Assembly (NCBI GenBank): GCA_947478905.1
Contig: CANJXG010000009.1
Location: 1-47,342 of the forward strand
Origin: Coxiellaceae bacterium
Lineage (GTDB): Bacteria; Pseudomonadota; Gammaproteobacteria; Berkiellales; Berkiellaceae
Direction of reading: 5' to 3'
Length of the DNA: 47,342 bases
The translations under genes were made by a program, and so were the position numbers. Numbering within the stretch: position 1 is the stretch's first letter; the number at the start of each line of letters is the position of its first letter. The notes beneath the pieces were generated by a model. That model was not told the DNA's origin. It saw only the letters and a program-made list of their open reading frames with translations, and ran no database searches. Shown here in pieces: positions 15,893-27,314 of the stretch.

Positions 15893-18646
15893 TTAAGAAG
15901 TGAGCGCTTGAGCCACCAAAGCTTGTTGCTGTAATACGTGGGTTTGGTGGTGCCCTGTTGCAGGTGCTGCTGAAGCAGATCGTCCAACATACTCCAAATC
16001 TTGTCCTGCTTGTAAGCAGGCCACTAAATGGTGCTGTGTAGCATACCATGCGCCTTGATTTTTAGGTTCTTCTTGGCACCACACAATTTGTTTGGTATTA
16101 GGGTATTTTTTAATTTCATATTTTAATTCCGCTTCTGGAAACGGATACAGCTGTTCAATACGAATAATAGGTACATTTTTTATTTTATCTTGCTCACGTT
16201 GTTCTAATAAATCATAATACACTTTGCCACTACACAAAATAATTTTTTTCACTTGAGCATTTTGCATTTTAGTTTTCTCACTTATGACTAATTGAAAAGA
16301 GCCTTCTATTAGCTCGCTAATCTCAGAAGCAGCATTTTTATGTCTTAATAAACTCTTAGGAGACATGACTATTAAAGGTCTTCGAACTTGCCTGAGAATT
16401 TGACGTCTTAACATATGAAATACCTGGGCTGCAGTACTAGGAACACATACTTGCATATTTTGCTCTGCACATAATTGTAGATACCGTTCTAACCGAGCAG
16501 AAGAATGTTCTGGCCCTTGCCCTTCATAACCATGAGGCAATAACATCACCAGGCCACATAGTCGGCCCCACTTTTGCTCTCCCGAACTAATAAATTGATC
16601 AACCACCACTTGAGCGCCATTTGCAAAATCACCAAACTGAGCTTCCCAAATCACAAGCACTTGAGGATCCGCTGTTGCATACCCATACTCAAAAGCCAAA
16701 ACCGCTTCTTCAGAAAGTAAAGAATCGTAGATCTGCACTTTTCCTGCTTCTTCTTTAGGTACCAAATTATCCAATGCATTATATACTTCACCCGTATTCT
16801 GATCATGTAATACAGCATGTCGATGAAAAAAAGTACCTCTTCGAACATCTTGACCGGTCAAACGTAGTCCAACCCCTTCTTCTAATAAGGAAGCATAGGC
16901 CATCATTTCAGCAAAACCCCAATCTGCCTTTATTTCGCCTGAAGCCATTTTAGCTCTGTCTTGCATAATTTTGGCTACTCGAGATTGAAGTACAAAATGG
17001 GGAGGCACTTTTACTAAGGTTTGTGCAATTTTATCAAATATCTTTTTATCTATTCCTGTTTTGATAGGGGCACTTAAATCGATTCCTAGATATGGCGTCC
17101 AATTAATTACATATTTTAAATCAAGATCAGCAAGTACATTTTTAGCAACTAAATTTCCTTTATCTAAATTATCGCGATTCTGCTTTATTAAATCATTCAC
17201 CGCCTTCTCAGATATACAGTGTTCCAATATTAATTTATCGGCGTAAATTTTTCGAACTGAGGGATGCATATTAATAATTTTATACATTAGAGGTTGGGTA
17301 GCTCTAGGCTCATCTGCTTCATTATGCCCATGACGACGGTAGGAAACTAAATCAATAATGACATCTTTATTAAATTTCATACGATACTCTAGCGCCAATT
17401 GTGTTACAAAATACACTGCTTCGGGATCATCGGCATTCACGTGGAAAATAGGAGCCAAAATTACTTTCGCAACATCAGTGCAATATAACGTTGAACGTGC
17501 ATCCGCAGCGTTACTCGTAGTAAATCCAACTTGATTGTTAATCACAATATGCACGGTGCCTCCTACGCCATAAGCACGCGTTTTAGACATATTCAACGTT
17601 TCCATAACCACGCCCTGGCCCGCAAAAGCAGCATCACCATGAATTGCCACGGGCAATACAAGATTGTGATTAGTATCTGATATACGTTGTTGTTTTGCCA
17701 AAACAGCCCCTAAAACGACTGGCGTTACTATTTCTAAATGAGAAGGATTAAAAGCTAATGTCACATGAAATGGTTTGGTACTACTACCATTATTTGAATC
17801 AATTTTAATATCACAGGAAAATCCTTGATGATATTTTACATCTCCAGATGCATCTTTAACCCCATTTTTACCTTCAAACTCTTCAAATAAATCACTGGGT
17901 TTTTTCCCTAAGGTATTCACCAAGACATTCAAGCGACCTCGATGTGCCATCCCAATGACCATTTCTTTCATGCCCTTTGATCCGGCTCCTTGAATTAATT
18001 GATCTAAACACACTAATAATGCATCTGATCCTTCTAAAGAAAATCGTTTAGCACCCGGAAATTTCGCACCTAAATATTGTTCTAGGCCTTCTGCAATGGT
18101 TAAGCATTCTAAAATATTCTGTTGCACTTTAGGATCTAAACTAATTTTGCCCTGCTCACTTTCAATACGAAACTGAATCCATTCTCTTTCTTGAGCCACT
18201 GGAATATGCATAAATTCCGTCCCTATTGAACCGCAATAGGTCTTCATTAATGCTTGATATAGCTCGCCTAAAGACAAGCGCTTTGAACCTGCAAAAGTTT
18301 CCACATCAAATACCGTGCCTACATCATCCGCCGTGAAACCATGATCTTCTAAACTGAGCTCTGTTTCACAAATATTATGCAAGGGAGTATACCCCAATGG
18401 ATTCACTTGAGCATGTAAATGCCCCTGTAACCGATAAGCATTAATTAAACGCAATACTTGCATTTGCTTACGCTCATGATCCAAACTCACGCTAGGCTGT
18501 GCGCTTGAGTCACTAGTTGGTAAAGCATCAAAAAAAGTACGCCATTGTGTGGTAACATTATTCGGATTATCTAAGTATTGTTGAAATAAATTTTCTAAAT
18601 AATCAGAAGCTAAATATCCATTAAATGGAGGAAGATCTTGTATCAT
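15893..18646 (-). CDS. sucA: 2-Oxoglutarate dehydrogenase E1 component
   Basis: The thiamine-diphosphate enzyme that decarboxylates 2-oxoglutarate and succinylates the lipoyl group of SucB. The 917-residue length is normal. Seen: an N-terminal E2/E3-binding segment with YLENLFQQYLDNPNNV, the active His in MAHRGRLNVLVNTLGK, the thiamine-diphosphate/Mg site GDAAFAGQGVVMETLNMS with INNQVGFTTS, and a transketolase-like C-terminal half with GHEQEGQGPEHSSARLER-type residues (seen as YEGQGPEHSSARLERYLQL). The ATG overlaps the sdhB stop by one base (TAATG), so the sdh and suc genes form one operon. Confidence 0.97.
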   Translation of the reverse strand: MIQDLPPFNGYLASDYLENLFQQYLDNPNNVTTQWRTFFDALPTSDSSAQPSVSLDHERKQMQVLRLINAYRLQGHLHAQVNPLGYTPLHNICETELSLEDHGFTADDVGTVFDVETFAGSKRLSLGELYQALMKTYCGSIGTEFMHIPVAQEREWIQFRIESEQGKISLDPKVQQNILECLTIAEGLEQYLGAKFPGAKRFSLEGSDALLVCLDQLIQGAGSKGMKEMVIGMAHRGRLNVLVNTLGKKPSDLFEEFEGKNGVKDASGDVKYHQGFSCDIKIDSNNGSSTKPFHVTLAFNPSHLEIVTPVVLGAVLAKQQRISDTNHNLVLPVAIHGDAAFAGQGVVMETLNMSKTRAYGVGGTVHIVINNQVGFTTSNAADARSTLYCTDVAKVILAPIFHVNADDPEAVYFVTQLALEYRMKFNKDVIIDLVSYRRHGHNEADEPRATQPLMYKIINMHPSVRKIYADKLILEHCISEKAVNDLIKQNRDNLDKGNLVAKNVLADLDLKYVINWTPYLGIDLSAPIKTGIDKKIFDKIAQTLVKVPPHFVLQSRVAKIMQDRAKMASGEIKADWGFAEMMAYASLLEEGVGLRLTGQDVRRGTFFHRHAVLHDQNTGEVYNALDNLVPKEEAGKVQIYDSLLSEEAVLAFEYGYATADPQVLVIWEAQFGDFANGAQVVVDQFISSGEQKWGRLCGLVMLLPHGYEGQGPEHSSARLERYLQLCAEQNMQVCVPSTAAQVFHMLRRQILRQVRRPLIVMSPKSLLRHKNAASEISELIEGSFQLVISEKTKMQNAQVKKIILCSGKVYYDLLEQREQDKIKNVPIIRIEQLYPFPEAELKYEIKKYPNTKQIVWCQEEPKNQGAWYATQHHLVACLQAGQDLEYVGRSASAAPATGHHQTHVLQQQALVAQALTS

Positions 18647-19377
18647 TATTCTTCACCTAACATTTTATTACGGATCTCAGCTATCGCCTGAGTAGGGTTT
18701 AATCCTTTAGGACAGACATCAACACAATTCATAATAGTACGACAACGAAATACCTTATGTGCATCATTTAAATCTTTTAAACGCTCATGCGTTTTTGTAT
18801 CCCGACTATCTAAAATAAAACGACAGGCCTGTAATAATGCTGCCGGCCCCATAAATTTATCAGGGTCCCACCAATAGGAGGGACAAGCACTACTACAGGC
18901 TCCACATAATATACACTCATACAAGCCATCTAATTTCGCTCGTTGCGCAGGGCTTTGCAAATACTCTTTAGCTACAACAGGAGAATCATTTTGTAAATGT
19001 GGCTGCGCTTTAGCATAATTTTTTAAAAATTGTGTCATATCTACAATAAGATCTTTAATAACACGCATCCCTGGAAAGGGTTTGATCACAATAGGATGTG
19101 CTTTAGAACCTGAGCCTGCATCTAATAAGGTACGAATAGGCGTAATACACGCTAATCCATTTTTACCATTAATATTCATACCATCTGAACCACATACCCC
19201 TTGTTTACAAGATTTTCTTAAAGCCAACGTTTCATCTTGTTTACAAATTTCTAACAGTGCATCTAATAGCATTATTATATTATGTTTTACTATATCTAAT
19301 TCATAATGCTGAAAATAAGGCTTTTGGTTTTCATTTTCTGGATTATATCTATAAATTGAAAAATGCACGATGCTCAT
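18646..19377 (-). CDS. sdhB: Succinate dehydrogenase iron-sulfur subunit
   Basis: Carries three iron-sulfur clusters from FAD to quinone. The 2Fe-2S ligands are in RKSCKQGVCGSDGMNINGK, the 4Fe-4S ligands in CILCGACSSACPSYWW, and the 3Fe-4S ligands in CRTIMNCVDVCPKGLNP. At 243 residues it is full length. It follows sdhA by 11 bases. Confidence 0.97.
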   Translation of the reverse strand: MSIVHFSIYRYNPENENQKPYFQHYELDIVKHNIIMLLDALLEICKQDETLALRKSCKQGVCGSDGMNINGKNGLACITPIRTLLDAGSGSKAHPIVIKPFPGMRVIKDLIVDMTQFLKNYAKAQPHLQNDSPVVAKEYLQSPAQRAKLDGLYECILCGACSSACPSYWWDPDKFMGPAALLQACRFILDSRDTKTHERLKDLNDAHKVFRCRTIMNCVDVCPKGLNPTQAIAEIRNKMLGEE

Positions 19378-19388
19378 TATATGATCCT

Positions 19389-21161
19389 TTAATATGTTCG
19401 TTCTTTGGGCACAAACCCATCCATTGTTTTGGGCTTCATGTTAACTTCTCGACGCAAAATCATATCGTTACTAAAACACAGGGTATGCGTTAATTCATTT
19501 TGATCATCTCGGGCAGGATAATCTTCACGCGAATGGGCTCCTCGACTTTCTTTTCGAGCTAAGGCACTAATAGCCGTTGCTTTAGCAACCGCTATTAAAT
19601 TATCAAGCTCACATGCTTCAATAAGGGCCAAATTAAACACTTGACTCTTATCTGCAACATAGGCATGTTGCGATCTTTTCTCACACGCTTCTATTTTTTT
19701 CAAACCTTCTTCCATAGAAGCCTGGGTTCTAAATACACTAAAATCATTTTGCATCGCTTTTTTAAGATCTGATTTAATATCAGTTGTTTTTTCACCTGAT
19801 TTAGAATCATTCCAGCGTCTTAACCTACTGAGCGCGCTTTGAATATCTTCCTCTTTTATCATCTGATCACAGATGCCTTGATTAATCATATTATTGATAT
19901 ACATACCCGCTGCTCTGCCAAATACAATTAAATCAAGCAAAGAATTGCCTCCCAAACGATTTGCACCGTGTACAGAAACACAAGCACATTCCCCTACTGC
20001 ATATAAACCAGAAACAATCGATTCCTTTCCTGATGCATCGATAGTAATCACTTGAGTATTTACATTGGTTGGGATCCCCCCCATCATATAATGACAAGTG
20101 GGAACCACAGGAATCGGCTCTTTAATAGGATCAGCATTGGCAAAAGTCATGGTTAATTCTCGAATACCAGGTAAGCGGGACATAATGACATCGGATCCTA
20201 AATGATCTAATTTAAGTAAAATATGATCACCATCAGGACCACACCCTCGTCCTTCTCTGATTTCTAAAGCCATCGCACGAGAGACTACATCCCGAGACGC
20301 TAAATCTTTTGCATGAGGCGCATAACGTTCCATAAAACGCTCTCCTAATTTATTCACAAGATAGCCTCCCTCTCCACGGCAGCCTTCAGTGACTAACACA
20401 CCCGCTCCTGCAATACCAGTAGGATGAAATTGCCACATTTCCATATCTTGTAAAGCTAAACCTGCTCTTAATACCATTCCTAAGCCATCGCCAGTATTGA
20501 TCAATGCATTGGTGGTAGATTGAAAAATTTGTCCTGCACCCCCGGTTGCTAAAACGACTGCATGGGCCCTTAATAAAACCAGCTCTCCTGTTTCTATACA
20601 CATAACCATCACGCCTACAATGGTATTGTTTTGTGTTTTCACCAAATCAAGTGCGAACCATTCACTAAATACGGTTACATCAGAATTCAGATTTTTTTGA
20701 TATAACGTATGTAATAAAGCATGGCCGGTTCTATCTGCAGCAGCTGCGGTTCGAGTCGCTTGCTCTTTGCCGAAATTTTTAGATTGTCCACCAAAGGGAC
20801 GTTGATATATTCTGCCATCTTCTTGACGTGAAAATGGCAATCCCATATGTTCTAGTTCATAGATTACTTCAGGACCAATTTGACACATATACTCTATACA
20901 ATCTTGATCACCCAAATAATCTGATCCTTTAACGGTATCAAACATATGCCATTTCCAATCATCTGGATGCGCATTGCCTAAAGCTACCGTAATACCACCT
21001 TGAGCAGCAACGGTATGAGACCGGGTAGGAAATACTTTAGAGACCAACGCTACTTTTTTGCCTTCTCTTGCCAATTCTAAAGAGGCACGCATGCCTGCAC
21101 CGCCAGCGCCTATAATCACTGCATCAAAGGTGTGTGTGGTGAGCGTCTCTAAATATGCCAT
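19389..21161 (-). CDS. sdhA: Succinate dehydrogenase flavoprotein subunit
   Basis: Oxidises succinate to fumarate at a covalently bound FAD. The dinucleotide site is [17 protein letters not shown], the FAD-linking His is in [12 protein letters not shown], and the substrate-binding and Arg catalytic regions are in [17 protein letters not shown] and [18 protein letters not shown]. The ATG at 21161 ([15 protein letters not shown]) is chosen over an in-frame start at 21242, which would lie deep in sdhD; it still overlaps sdhD by 13 bases. Product 590 residues. Confidence 0.97.
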   Translation of the reverse strand: MAYLETLTTHTFDAVIIGAGGAGMRASLELAREGKKVALVSKVFPTRSHTVAAQGGITVALGNAHPDDWKWHMFDTVKGSDYLGDQDCIEYMCQIGPEVIYELEHMGLPFSRQEDGRIYQRPFGGQSKNFGKEQATRTAAAADRTGHALLHTLYQKNLNSDVTVFSEWFALDLVKTQNNTIVGVMVMCIETGELVLLRAHAVVLATGGAGQIFQSTTNALINTGDGLGMVLRAGLALQDMEMWQFHPTGIAGAGVLVTEGCRGEGGYLVNKLGERFMERYAPHAKDLASRDVVSRAMALEIREGRGCGPDGDHILLKLDHLGSDVIMSRLPGIRELTMTFANADPIKEPIPVVPTCHYMMGGIPTNVNTQVITIDASGKESIVSGLYAVGECACVSVHGANRLGGNSLLDLIVFGRAAGMYINNMINQGICDQMIKEEDIQSALSRLRRWNDSKSGEKTTDIKSDLKKAMQNDFSVFRTQASMEEGLKKIEACEKRSQHAYVADKSQVFNLALIEACELDNLIAVAKATAISALARKESRGAHSREDYPARDDQNELTHTLCFSNDMILRREVNMKPKTMDGFVPKERTY

Positions 21162-21502
21162 AAAATAGTAATACCCCAAATTAAATAACTGAATATAACC
21201 AACACTAAACTGCCTGTTATTACAAGACGTACTATCGTACATTTAATATAATCTTCGATGATAGTCAACAATCCTAGCCATGCATGAAAGCTCACGCTTA
21301 CTAGCGTAATTAAACTGGCAAGTCGCATCCAAGGATTGTTAAATAATGCTTGCCACTTCAAAAAATCAACCGGCTCTGCCCAAAAATGACTGACCAGAAT
21401 ATAACCGGCTAAAAATAATACATAGGAGAGTAATATTATTGCACTCAGACGTTGAATTAACCAATTTTGAAGACCCGTCATTCCTAAAGTTACTAGACTC
21501 AT
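21149..21502 (-). CDS. sdhD: Succinate dehydrogenase membrane anchor, SdhD
   Basis: The smaller membrane anchor of complex II, 117 residues with three hydrophobic helices. The haem/quinone region reads [17 protein letters not shown], with the family His and Asp-Tyr pair. It starts within the end of sdhC (4-base overlap). Confidence 0.93.
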   Translation of the reverse strand: MSLVTLGMTGLQNWLIQRLSAIILLSYVLFLAGYILVSHFWAEPVDFLKWQALFNNPWMRLASLITLVSVSFHAWLGLLTIIEDYIKCTIVRLVITGSLVLVIFSYLIWGITILWHI

Positions 21503-21888
21503 ACCATACCCTTAAAATAAGCAGAGAAAAATATCATTGTAATACAAAATACAATGACTACTATCCAAGCACCCAGGCGCCCTCCTTTTAGAGAATCCCC
21601 TATCTGGCAATCCATCAATAAATGACGGCACCCTGCTAATAAATGCAAGCACAATGCTGCCAAAAAAAGCCACCCTACCATACTGATCACAGGATGCATT
21701 AATAGCCGTTGTAAGATATAAAAACTATGTTGCGATTCTAAACTACGTTGTAAGCCCAGTAACAAAAATGGAATACCTAAAAAAATAAATATTCCGCTTA
21801 AGCGATGACTAATTGAAATTAAAGCAGGGAGGGGCAGTCGGATAGAAAACGGGTTTATGTTCAAAGGTCTTTGTGTTTTATGGTCCAT
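21499..21888 (-). CDS. sdhC: Succinate dehydrogenase cytochrome b556, SdhC
   Basis: The haem-b anchor of complex II, 129 residues and three helices. Signatures are ISISHRLSGIFIFLGIP (Ser and Arg of the quinone site) and HLLAGCRHLLMD (haem-ligand His). First gene of the sdhCDAB-sucABCD operon; a 185-base gap separates it from the divergent gltA. Confidence 0.94.
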   Translation of the reverse strand: MDHKTQRPLNINPFSIRLPLPALISISHRLSGIFIFLGIPFLLLGLQRSLESQHSFYILQRLLMHPVISMVGWLFLAALCLHLLAGCRHLLMDCQIGDSLKGGRLGAWIVVIVFCITMIFFSAYFKGMV

Positions 21889-22073
21889 ATTACTTAATTA
21901 TCCCTGTATATAATCCTAATATAAAAATAGTCAGTTTTCTATTTTTATTTTTTTTAAAAAGCTTGAAACATTATAGATCGTCTTAAGCAGACAAAACAAG
22001 AGAAATACTTTACTATTAGAGATATAATCCAGTTAATAACTAAACCTAGTTAAAAAGTAAAAAAATAAAAAAT

Positions 22074-23387
22074 ATGAATAATACCCCTGATCAAAAAATA
22101 GCAACTCTCACCCTACCTGATGATAACAACATTATTAAACTGGATCTTCCTATACGCGAAGGTACTTTAGGTCCGAGAGTATTAGAAATTAGTAGTATAG
22201 CCTCGGTTGGCGTTCTCACTTTTGATCCTGGTTTTAGAGCCACTGCCTCTTGTGAATCAAAAATTACCTTTATAGATGGTGAAAAAGGAATTTTATTATA
22301 TCGTGGCTACCCTATAGAACAGCTTGCTGAGCACTCTAATTTTTTAGAAGTCTGTTATTTATTACTAAATGGTGAACTGCCAACCCAAACACAAAGTGAA
22401 ATTTTTTCAGATGAAATTAATCAACACACGATGATTCATACGCAGTTAAGTTACTTCTTTCGAGGATTTAGACGAGATGCCCACCCTATGGCCATTTTAT
22501 GTGGCGTAGTAGGTGCTTTGTCCGCTTTTTATCATGACTCTTTAGATATTAAAAAACCCCAGCATCGCCAGGTTGCTGCTTTGCGATTAATTGCAAAAAT
22601 GCCTACCCTTGCGGCTATGTGTTATAAATATTCTGTAGGGCATCCTTTTGTTTATCCATTGAATCATATGAGTTACTCTGAAAACTTTTTACATATGATG
22701 TTTTCAGTGCCTAGTTTTGAAAGCATCCCCGATCCTATTTTAGTCCGTGCCATGGACAAGATTTTAATCTTGCATGCTGATCATGAACAAAATGCTTCCA
22801 CCTCGACGGTACGCTTAGCAGGATCTTCTGGTGCGAACCCCTTTGCCTGTATTGCCGCGGGTATTGCTGCGCTTTGGGGACCAGCCCATGGCGGTGCCAA
22901 TGAAGCAGTGTTAGGCATGTTAGAAGAAATTGGGGATGAAAAAAATATCCAAAAATTCATTAATAAAGCAAAAGATAAAAATGACCCCTTTAGGCTGATG
23001 GGCTTTGGCCATCGGGTTTATAAAAACTTTGATCCCAGAGCGATTACATTAAGACAATCTTGTGCTGAAGTTTTAAAAACCCTTGGACATATCGACGATC
23101 CTTTATTTAATATTGCGCGTAAACTAGAAGAAATTGCCCTTAAAGATCCGTATTTTGTTGAGAAAAAATTATATCCTAATGTCGATTTTTACTCAGGCAT
23201 TATTTTACGGGCTTTGGGGATCCCGGTAAATATGTTTACCGTGGTATTTGCAATGGCTAGAACCGTAGGCTGGATTGCAAATTGGAATGAAATGATCAGT
23301 ACCCCTGATATGAGTATCAATCGTCCTAGACAATTATATACGGGCAAAACAACAAGAGATTTTATCAATATACAAGATCGAAGATAA
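22074..23387 (+). CDS. gltA: Type II citrate synthase
   Basis: Condenses oxaloacetate with acetyl-CoA, the entry step of the TCA cycle. The 437-residue length and DNA position (divergent from sdhCDAB) are typical for gammaproteobacteria. Catalytic residues are in [13 protein letters not shown] (His), [15 protein letters not shown] (His) and [12 protein letters not shown] (Asp). The N-terminal beta domain of the hexameric, NADH-sensitive type is present. No strong Shine-Dalgarno precedes the ATG. Confidence 0.97.
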   Translation: MNNTPDQKIATLTLPDDNNIIKLDLPIREGTLGPRVLEISSIASVGVLTFDPGFRATASCESKITFIDGEKGILLYRGYPIEQLAEHSNFLEVCYLLLNGELPTQTQSEIFSDEINQHTMIHTQLSYFFRGFRRDAHPMAILCGVVGALSAFYHDSLDIKKPQHRQVAALRLIAKMPTLAAMCYKYSVGHPFVYPLNHMSYSENFLHMMFSVPSFESIPDPILVRAMDKILILHADHEQNASTSTVRLAGSSGANPFACIAAGIAALWGPAHGGANEAVLGMLEEIGDEKNIQKFINKAKDKNDPFRLMGFGHRVYKNFDPRAITLRQSCAEVLKTLGHIDDPLFNIARKLEEIALKDPYFVEKKLYPNVDFYSGIILRALGIPVNMFTVVFAMARTVGWIANWNEMISTPDMSINRPRQLYTGKTTRDFINIQDRR

Positions 23388-23511
23388 ATAGCTAACCAAT
23401 AGATATTGGACATTATTCTGTTATCAACAAGATTATTGAAAATATTCATACTGGGTCGGCACAGTGACTCTATAACTGGAGCATTATTATATTCTGTAAA
23501 GCTATCTACTA

Positions 23512-24555
23512 TTATTTTGTGTGTTTCTTGCTCTGCCCGGCTGGGAGATCCTGCACAGAAACTGATGTTTTGCTATCTGGTGCTCTGTCGTTATCCAATA
23601 ACGGCTTATCACCCTCAACTATAGGGGGTAGTGACATAGTCTGGCTACTTTGTACCTTATTTTCGGGTAATACAGAAGGTTCGGTTCTTGTGGATTTCTT
23701 TCTTGTAAAAAAACGAGTAAGTGCGCCGATTATTGCTTGAATAGCATCTCTTATTCTATCTCCCCACGACTTGGATAAAGTCACTTGAGGCGCTATTTGG
23801 TACCTTGTTTTCCACTTAAGGGTTGGATTATCATCTGTAAAATCGATTTTATCTTTAAAAGAGAGTAAAGGACCATTAAGAATAACTGTTTTTTGCTCGT
23901 TCTGGACATTTTCTGTCTCATCATGATAAGAGATTTCCAAAGGCGTCCTTGGATCGTTAATATACTTTAAACGATTAGAGTCCTTATGTTGTAAAGCTTG
24001 AGTCCCTTTATATATAGCTATTCCACAAGGAGAATTTTTTTCTACCTGTTGTATTGCATTATTCTCATCTTTATAATATAAAAATGACTTACCCTCTTTG
24101 GGATGACTTTCTAAAGCATAAAATAATTGAGTAACTTGTACTTCACCCCCGTCTTGGGTTTCATTTTTTACAAAGCGCACATTTTGAATAGGCTTACTAG
24201 ATTTTAATACTACTCCTTCAATACTCAATTTTTGAGTAATAAACTCTTGAGTCTGAGCTAAACACAAATCAACTGTATTTAATTTCCTCAATTGCCATTC
24301 TGTCATATTTGGAAAATATACAGCCAAGACCTGCTCATGATTCTCTTTTTCTATAGCCTGGCTCAACGTCTTCAATGAGTCGCTTGCTAGCACTTCAAGC
24401 TGATTACCTACAAAAACCTCAGCACCTCTAGATAAACGCTCACTAATGTCTTTTTGAACAGTATCAATCGGTTTTTTTGAAAGTGTCTCTTGTAAAGCTT
24501 TTAGAGGCCTGTTTAGGCTACGAGTAAACAACGTATCGACGTTAAAGGTTGACAT
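23512..24555 (-). CDS. Unknown protein, effector-like
   Basis: A 347-residue protein that I do not recognise. No signal peptide. Residues 1-115 are helical (LSRGAEVFVGNQLEVLASDS); the middle (about 120-250) looks mostly beta, with many Asn, Asp and Lys (FLYYKDENNAIQQVEKNS). A short amphipathic hydrophobic segment follows at about 265-283 (RIRDAIQAIIGALTRFF) with a RKKSTR cluster, then a Pro/Ser/Asp-rich disordered tail ending GQSKKHTK. A monocistronic gene with a flexible hydrophilic C-terminus next to htpG suits a type IV effector, but no catalytic motif is visible. A TATTAT (minus strand, 24579-24584) lies about 30 bases before the ATG and may be its -10. Confidence 0.7.
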   Translation of the reverse strand: MSTFNVDTLFTRSLNRPLKALQETLSKKPIDTVQKDISERLSRGAEVFVGNQLEVLASDSLKTLSQAIEKENHEQVLAVYFPNMTEWQLRKLNTVDLCLAQTQEFITQKLSIEGVVLKSSKPIQNVRFVKNETQDGGEVQVTQLFYALESHPKEGKSFLYYKDENNAIQQVEKNSPCGIAIYKGTQALQHKDSNRLKYINDPRTPLEISYHDETENVQNEQKTVILNGPLLSFKDKIDFTDDNPTLKWKTRYQIAPQVTLSKSWGDRIRDAIQAIIGALTRFFTRKKSTRTEPSVLPENKVQSSQTMSLPPIVEGDKPLLDNDRAPDSKTSVSVQDLPAGQSKKHTK

Positions 24556-24627
24556 AATACTTACCTTAAAATTAAACTATAATACTAACTATTTTAATTT
24601 TAGCACAAAAAGAAACACTAGTCGACT

Positions 24628-24682
24628 AAAAAAAAGATCAGGTACCCCTGCAGATCCACAAGTGAAATGCAAAGGATACCTG
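24628..24682 (-). terminator. Rho-independent terminator of htpG
   Basis: On the minus strand CAGGTATCC pairs imperfectly with GGGGTACCTG (plus 24639-24682), with an inner TGCA/TGCA pairing, and is followed by eight T (24628-24635). Confidence 0.8.
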
Positions 24683-24703
24683 TAATATACTTTTTTTCCT
24701 GCT

Positions 24704-26659
24704 TTATTTTGCAACTTGCAGTAATAACTCATTGAACTTTTTAACAAAAGTAGCAGGATCCTCTAACTGGCCCCCTTCTGATAAAATAGCTTGATTTAAT
24801 AAGATTTGACTTAAATCGTTAAAAAACCCTTCTTCTTTCTCAGCTTGAATACGCTTAACCAATAGATGTTTAGGATTGAGTTCTAAAATAGGTTTATTAG
24901 AAACCTCTTGACCCGCTGCACGTAATAAACGTTCCATCTGACTGGTCATTTGTCCTTCTTGGGCTACAATACACGCAGGAGAGGACGTTAAACGCTGGGT
25001 TAAACGAACATCAGACACTTTCTCTGCCAAAACCGTTTTAATTTTTTGTAAAGTATCTGCAAACTCTGTGTTAAGCGTTTCTTGCTCTGCTTTTACAGCT
25101 TCTACTGATTTTGATTCATCTTTATCGGATTTAGCAAACGCTAAATCATCTAAACTTCCTCTTGCAACCGAGTTAAATTGCTTACCTTCAAATTCGGTAA
25201 GATGGCTCATTAGCCATTCGTCAATTCTGTCGTATAACACTAATACTTCAATGCCTTTTTCACGAAACACTTCTAAATGCGGGCTATTTTTAGCAGCATT
25301 AAATGTCTCTGCGGCAACATAATAAATTTTATCTTGACCTTCAGGCATCCGTTTAATATAGTCTTCCAAAGACACCCTTTGGCTTTCTTCGTTGGTATGT
25401 GTTGAGGCAAATCTTAATAATTTAGCAATATTTTCTTTATTCGCAAAATCTTCAGCAGGTCCTTCTTTTAAAACCTGACCAAATTCATCCCAACATTGAT
25501 TATATTTATCACTATCAGATATGGCTAACTCTTCTAGCATTCCTAATGCGCGTTTGACTAAAGCACTGCGAATAGAATCTACTGCTTTATTACTTTGTAG
25601 TATTTCACGAGATACATTTAATGGTAAATCATTCGTATCAATAATACCGCGTACAAAGCGTAAATAATGAGGTAAAAATTGTTCTGCATCTTCCATAATA
25701 AATACACGCTTGACATATAATTTTAAGCCACGTGATTTATTTGGTTGCCACAAATCAAAAGGGGCTCTTGCGGGAATATAGAGCAAACTCGTATATTCTA
25801 GTTTACCCTCTACTTTATTATGAGACCATAATAAAGGATCTTCAAAATCATGGGCAACATGTTTATAAAACTCAATATATTGCGCATCCTCAATTTGTGA
25901 TTTAGGCAAACACCATAGCGCTGTAGCACGATTAATCACTTCTTCTTGAAATACTTTTTCTTCTGATTTTACTTCATCTGAATCTGATTTTTCAGGAAAT
26001 ACTTCGGTATCCATGACAATGGGTAATTCAATATGATCTGAATATTTTTTTACAATATGTTGAAGGCGCATTGCATTTAAAAATTCTTCTTCACCGGGTT
26101 TAAGATGCAAAATAATCTCAGTACCCCGATCTGCTTTATCAATGGTTTCAACCGTATAATCCCCTCTTCCAGCAGATTCCCAACGCACCCCCTCAGAAAG
26201 TGGCTGACCTGCTTTTCGAGTATTAACCGTTACTTTATCTGCTACAATAAAACTAGAATAAAAACCAACCCCAAATTGACCAATTAAATGTCTATCTTTG
26301 GCTTCATCCCCTGTTAATGATTGAAAAAATTCTTTGGTTCCTGATTTTGCAATAGTCCCTAAATGCTCAATAGCCTCTTCTCGTGTCATCCCTAAGCCAT
26401 TATCAGTAATAGTGATGGTTTTTGCCTGATTATCAAAAGCAATTTTGATTTTTAAATCTGCATTATTTTCATATAATGCATTATTTTTCAATCCCTCAAA
26501 TCGCAATTTATCGGTCGCATCCGATGCATTAGAAACCAATTCTCTTAAAAAAATTTCTTTATTTCCATATAATTTATGAATTATTAAATCCATTAATTGT
26601 GTGACTTCAGTTTGAAATCCACGGGTTTCTTTTGAGTGTTGCTCTATATTTTCTGACAT
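24704..26659 (-). CDS. htpG: Molecular chaperone HtpG (Hsp90)
   Basis: The bacterial Hsp90, an ATP-driven dimeric chaperone of late folding. The 651-residue protein has the GHKL ATPase domain ([51 protein letters not shown]), the middle domain ([34 protein letters not shown]), and a C-terminal dimerisation domain ([21 protein letters not shown]). It is slightly longer than E. coli HtpG because of a charged stretch near 215-235. It follows recR by 44 bases. Confidence 0.97.
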   Translation of the reverse strand: MSENIEQHSKETRGFQTEVTQLMDLIIHKLYGNKEIFLRELVSNASDATDKLRFEGLKNNALYENNADLKIKIAFDNQAKTITITDNGLGMTREEAIEHLGTIAKSGTKEFFQSLTGDEAKDRHLIGQFGVGFYSSFIVADKVTVNTRKAGQPLSEGVRWESAGRGDYTVETIDKADRGTEIILHLKPGEEEFLNAMRLQHIVKKYSDHIELPIVMDTEVFPEKSDSDEVKSEEKVFQEEVINRATALWCLPKSQIEDAQYIEFYKHVAHDFEDPLLWSHNKVEGKLEYTSLLYIPARAPFDLWQPNKSRGLKLYVKRVFIMEDAEQFLPHYLRFVRGIIDTNDLPLNVSREILQSNKAVDSIRSALVKRALGMLEELAISDSDKYNQCWDEFGQVLKEGPAEDFANKENIAKLLRFASTHTNEESQRVSLEDYIKRMPEGQDKIYYVAAETFNAAKNSPHLEVFREKGIEVLVLYDRIDEWLMSHLTEFEGKQFNSVARGSLDDLAFAKSDKDESKSVEAVKAEQETLNTEFADTLQKIKTVLAEKVSDVRLTQRLTSSPACIVAQEGQMTSQMERLLRAAGQEVSNKPILELNPKHLLVKRIQAEKEEGFFNDLSQILLNQAILSEGGQLEDPATFVKKFNELLLQVAK

Positions 26660-26675
26660 ACTTTTATCCTCTTCA

Positions 26676-26706
26676 TTATTTACTAAATTATTTACTAAAT
26701 TATTTA
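26676..26706. repeat. 12-bp tandem repeat between recR and htpG
   Basis: TTATTTACTAAA occurs twice head to tail (26676-26687, 26688-26699) and a third, partial unit follows into the recR stop region. It fills the 44-base gap and looks like replication slippage. Confidence 0.8.
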
Positions 26707-27303
26707 TTCAACCGTTAAACGACCCATCAAGGCTCTTGATAACGTAATGGCATCTACATATTCTAATTCTCCACCAACCGATATACCATAAGCAATACGT
26801 GAAGCTATTTTTCCATGTGCTTTGACTAGTTGTGAAATATAATAAGCCGTTGCTTCGCCTTCGACGGTGGAGTTAGTCGCTAATATTACTTCTGTTAGTT
26901 CTGGGTGATTTAAACGTACAAGAAAAGGTTCAATTCCAATATCTTCCGGACCTACCCCATCAATAGGGGATAAATGACCAGATAATACAAAATAATAGCC
27001 TTTAAATCCGCCTGCTTGTTCAATGGCCACCACATCTGCTGGGCTTTGCACCACACACAACTTAGATATATCTCTTTGATTATTACTACAAATTAAACAT
27101 TGTTTATATTCACATAAAATCCGGCAATGCTCACAATGTCCGATAGAGGCAATGGCCTGTGTTAGCATAGCGCATAAATGCGCGCCACCAGAGCGATTAC
27201 GTTCTAATAGGTAAAAAGCCATACGTTGTGCTGATTTAGGACCCACTCCGGGTAAAACACGCAAGGCTTCAATCAATTGTTTAATTAAAGGGCTAAATTC
27301 CAA
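26704..27303 (-). CDS. recR: Recombination protein RecR
   Basis: Loads RecA at gaps with RecO and RecF. The 199-residue protein has the helix-hairpin-helix [17 protein letters not shown], the zinc finger [16 protein letters not shown], and the Toprim domain [19 protein letters not shown] with [15 protein letters not shown]. It lies 11 bases after dnaX. The gene ybaB/ebfC, which usually separates dnaX and recR, is missing here. Confidence 0.97.
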   Translation of the reverse strand: MEFSPLIKQLIEALRVLPGVGPKSAQRMAFYLLERNRSGGAHLCAMLTQAIASIGHCEHCRILCEYKQCLICSNNQRDISKLCVVQSPADVVAIEQAGGFKGYYFVLSGHLSPIDGVGPEDIGIEPFLVRLNHPELTEVILATNSTVEGEATAYYISQLVKAHGKIASRIAYGISVGGELEYVDAITLSRALMGRLTVE

Positions 27304-27314
27304 TTAATATCCCT

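Noticed and set aside
24579-24593. AATAGTTAGT shared by the promoters of the 347-aa gene and the intact DH gene
   Set aside because: One 10-base AT-rich match at different distances from the -10 box is too weak to call a shared regulator.
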